NCBI GenBank assembly: GCA_011390635.1
Contig: JAABSA010000012.1
Coordinates: 1 to 64,000 of the forward strand
Length of the DNA: 64,000 bases
Direction of reading: 5' to 3'
From: Desulfotignum sp.
Lineage (GTDB): Bacteria; Desulfobacterota; Desulfobacteria; Desulfobacterales; Desulfobacteraceae
The first letter of the stretch is position 1, and every line of letters starts with the position of its first letter. A program made the position numbers and the translations under genes. The notes beneath the pieces are model-generated. The model was not told the origin of the DNA. It was given only the letters and a program-made list of their open reading frames with translations, and did no database searches. This document shows positions 62,165 through 64,000 of the stretch, piece after piece.

Positions 62165-62793
62165 CCGGTTCGGCCCGGCGCTGGGCACCTGCCTGGTGGT
62201 GCGCCCGGACGGCACTGCATCTGGCCGGTGCCTCTGCTGAAAGGATCAGTGTCCGCCATGATATCGGTGACCTGTCTCTGGATGCACTGATTATCGGCGG
62301 CGGCAATGATATTGCGCCCGAACATTACAAGGGAGATTTGACAGCGCCGGTGCGGTTTGATCCGGAACGGGACCTGCTGGAAATCAAATGGATCCGGCAT
62401 GCCCTGGAGCATAAAATCCCTTTGCTGGGAATCTGCCGCGGGGCCCAGCTCATTAATGTTGTTTTGGGCGGCAATCTCTTTCAGGATCTTCGTTCACTGC
62501 GGCGGCTGACCCACAACCGCCCCGGGCTTTTGCCCACCAAAAAGGTGCATCTGGAAAAAACATCACGCCTGGCCTATCTTTGTGCCAGGCAGTCAATCAG
62601 AGTCAACAGCCTTCATCATCAGGCCATTCGTGAACCCGGTAAAGGGCTGAAAGTGGTGGGCCGGGACCTTGACGGCATTATCCAGGCGGTGGAAACCGAT
62701 GACGGGCAGAAGATCATAGGGGTGCAATGGCACCCTGAGTATCTTTTTTATCTGCCCGAGCAGTTTGCTCTTTTTAGATGGCTGGTGGGGTGA
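62137..62793 (+). CDS. Gamma-glutamyl-gamma-aminobutyrate hydrolase-like (peptidase C26)
   Basis: The 218-residue protein is a class I glutamine amidotransferase-like hydrolase with the nucleophile GICRGAQLINVVLGG, a downstream LHHQAI region and the catalytic His in VQWHPEY, as in PuuD. It hydrolyses gamma-glutamyl amide bonds. The start overlaps the amidoligase gene by 28 bases in another frame, so the two are coupled: one may make and the other remove an amide tag (inference). Confidence 0.88.
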   Translation: MAARPRVGVTGSARRWAPAWWCARTALHLAGASAERISVRHDIGDLSLDALIIGGGNDIAPEHYKGDLTAPVRFDPERDLLEIKWIRHALEHKIPLLGICRGAQLINVVLGGNLFQDLRSLRRLTHNRPGLLPTKKVHLEKTSRLAYLCARQSIRVNSLHHQAIREPGKGLKVVGRDLDGIIQAVETDDGQKIIGVQWHPEYLFYLPEQFALFRWLVG

Positions 62794-62799
62794 TCTTTT

Positions 62800-63225
62800 A
62801 TGCTGATGTCCTTACTGGGGTTATTTGGTTCCGCTTTTTTTGCTGCCACCATTCTGCCGTTTTATTCTGAAGTGGTGTTGTTCGCCCTCCTGCGCCAGGG
62901 AGGTGATCCGCTGCTCCTGCTGTTGGTGGCCACCACCGGCAACACCCTGGGATCCGTGGTCAACTGGTGGATGGGTCTGTATCTGCTGCGATTCCAGAAC
63001 CGGCGCTGGTTTTATTTCAGTCCTGCCCAGATTACCCGTGCCCAGTACTGGTTCCAGCGTTATGGATACTGGACCCTGCTTTTGGCCTGGCTGCCCATTG
63101 GCGGTGATCCCCTGACCCTGGTGGCCGGGATTATGAAGATCCGGCTGGGGGTGTTTCTTCCCCTGGTGGCCGTGGGAAAGGGGCTGCGCTATGTGGCTGT
63201 GATCTATTTCAGCGCATGGTGGTAA
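62800..63225 (+). CDS. YqaA family membrane protein
   Basis: The 141-residue protein has about four hydrophobic segments and the SNARE-associated/DedA-related YqaA signature: YSEVVLFALLRQGG at the start and LAWLPIGGDPLTLVAGIM with the conserved acidic Asp. It follows the hydrolase by six bases, so it may export or handle the product, or support membrane homeostasis. It overlaps the end of the MFS gene by 17 bases. Confidence 0.85.
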   Translation: MLMSLLGLFGSAFFAATILPFYSEVVLFALLRQGGDPLLLLLVATTGNTLGSVVNWWMGLYLLRFQNRRWFYFSPAQITRAQYWFQRYGYWTLLLAWLPIGGDPLTLVAGIMKIRLGVFLPLVAVGKGLRYVAVIYFSAWW

Positions 63226-64000
63226 CAGCGCCCGATCCGGCCGCTGCTCTGCTTTCTGACGCTGCTCTCTTTTCTGCTGCTGCAAGCTGACCTGTAATGC
63301 ACTGTACCAGCAGCAATGAGATGAAACTCAATCCCGCACCTGCTATAAACGGTATCCGGTAATCCACAATCCACAGCAGGCCGCCTATGGCCGGAAGCAC
63401 GACGGCTGCAATATGGTTGATGGTGAATCCCATGGCCATGCTCGGGGCAATATCCCTTGGGTCGGCAATCTTTTGAAAAAAAGTACTGATGGCAATGGCA
63501 AAGTTGAAAAAGATATGATCCAGAATATAAAGACATCCGGCCGCTGTTTTTGATTCCACCAGGGCATAGGAAATAAAAATAATGATCAAAGACACATACT
63601 CCAGGCTCAACACTTTTCTTTCTCCAAACCGCACAATGCATTTTCCGATAAAAGGGCTTAGAAAATAGTTTACGATATTGTTTATAAAAAATAGAACAGC
63701 AATACCCTGTACTGAATATTCAAATTTCTTCACCAGCAGAAACACGGCAAATGCCATGAATATCTGCCGTCTGGCCCCGGCCATAAAGGTCATCATATAA
63801 TAGAGCCAGTAGCATTTTTTAAAAATCATTTTCCTGTGCTGGGGGACAACATCTTCTGATGCAGGGTTCCGGGAAAAGGCCCACAGCCCGACTGCAGCCA
63901 CAATGGCGCCAAAGAACAGATACAGCCCGGTATAGGATAAAAAAGGGGCCAGAACAAAGACCAGAACCCCTGCAGCCATGCTGCTCAGAGCGGCATAGGA
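63209..64000 (-). CDS. MFS-type transporter, C-terminal part (truncated by window edge)
   Basis: Hydrophobic helices with loops typical of the major facilitator superfamily run from 63209 to the right edge; the frame remains open past 64000, and the ATG at 63979 lies in the middle of a helix, so the start is outside. About seven helices are visible. The substrate cannot be told. It is convergent with the YqaA gene. Confidence 0.75.
   Translation of the reverse strand, partial: SYAALSSMAAGVLVFVLAPFLSYTGLYLFFGAIVAAVGLWAFSRNPASEDVVPQHRKMIFKKCYWLYYMMTFMAGARRQIFMAFAVFLLVKKFEYSVQGIAVLFFINNIVNYFLSPFIGKCIVRFGERKVLSLEYVSLIIIFISYALVESKTAAGCLYILDHIFFNFAIAISTFFQKIADPRDIAPSMAMGFTINHIAAVVLPAIGGLLWIVDYRIPFIAGAGLSFISLLLVQCITGQLAAAEKRAASESRAAAGSGAVTTMR

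Noticed and set aside
1-64000. tRNA or rRNA genes
   Set aside because: No tRNA-like cloverleaf with a GTTCGA-type T-loop in noncoding DNA and no rRNA-like stretch was noticed on either strand. A covariance-model scan would settle it.

Overview
The window looks like chromosomal DNA of an anaerobic, probably sulfate-reducing member of the Desulfobacterota (Desulfobacteraceae-like). This is inferred from the gene set: a two-gene 2-oxoacid:ferredoxin oxidoreductase, an ADP-forming acyl-CoA synthetase fused to an acetyltransferase, rubrerythrin and rubredoxin, an octaheme cytochrome c, a bd-type oxidase, a TRAP binding protein and many sigma-54 signals. No rRNA, tRNA, CRISPR array, intact transposase or prophage was seen.

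Layout. 1-8180: envelope and stress genes (BON protein, CorC/HlyC-type protein, DUF2254 protein, Crp/Fnr regulator, two coiled-coil proteins, DUF4112, a 52-residue YqaE/Pmp3 protein, an SLC12-like carrier). 8181-8764: decayed genes, followed by a second, oppositely oriented SLC12-like carrier (8765-10987). 11365-13415: metallopeptidase and glutaminase. 13487-14052: a second graveyard with pieces of a CorC gene, a superoxide dismutase and an unknown gene. 14057-18283: MalQ, ROK kinase, a helical protein, a PfpI-like protein. 18358-28929: central metabolism and protein quality (KorAB, rubrerythrin, HtrA protease, acyl-CoA synthetase/GNAT, PRC-barrel protein, phosphoglycerate mutase). 29092-32961: PAS-LuxR regulator, TRAP solute-binding protein, phenylacetate-CoA-ligase-like enzyme. 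33065-44224: rubredoxin, CydAB, and a respiratory/sulfur-handling block. 44230-51287: CYTH protein, receiver protein, SAM hydrolase, APRT, lipoprotein, DsbC-like protein and two DUF4139 proteins. 51713-58938: RecC and RecB without RecD. 58973-64000: TrmO, MltF-like transglycosylase, an amidoligase/C26 hydrolase/YqaA cluster and a truncated MFS carrier.

The most striking unit is at 35.6-44.2 kb. Three near-consensus sigma-54 promoters (TGGCAC-N5-TTGCT) lie in front of cydAB, in front of a triple-rhodanese gene leading into a heme-less cytochrome-like gene, an octaheme cytochrome c and a cytochrome b, and in front of a thioredoxin/Tat ferredoxin/membrane-subunit operon. A single PAS-AAA+-Fis activator with a cysteine-rich PAS domain sits among them. 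I read this as one regulon coupling oxygen defence to periplasmic sulfur or nitrogen-oxide chemistry. That reading is inference; the promoters and genes are seen directly.

Other points of note are the two gene graveyards (one containing a scar that joins copies of two genes located 2.5 kb away), a perfect 25-bp inverted repeat between the TRAP protein and the CoA-ligase gene, and low-complexity inserts in both RecB and RecC.
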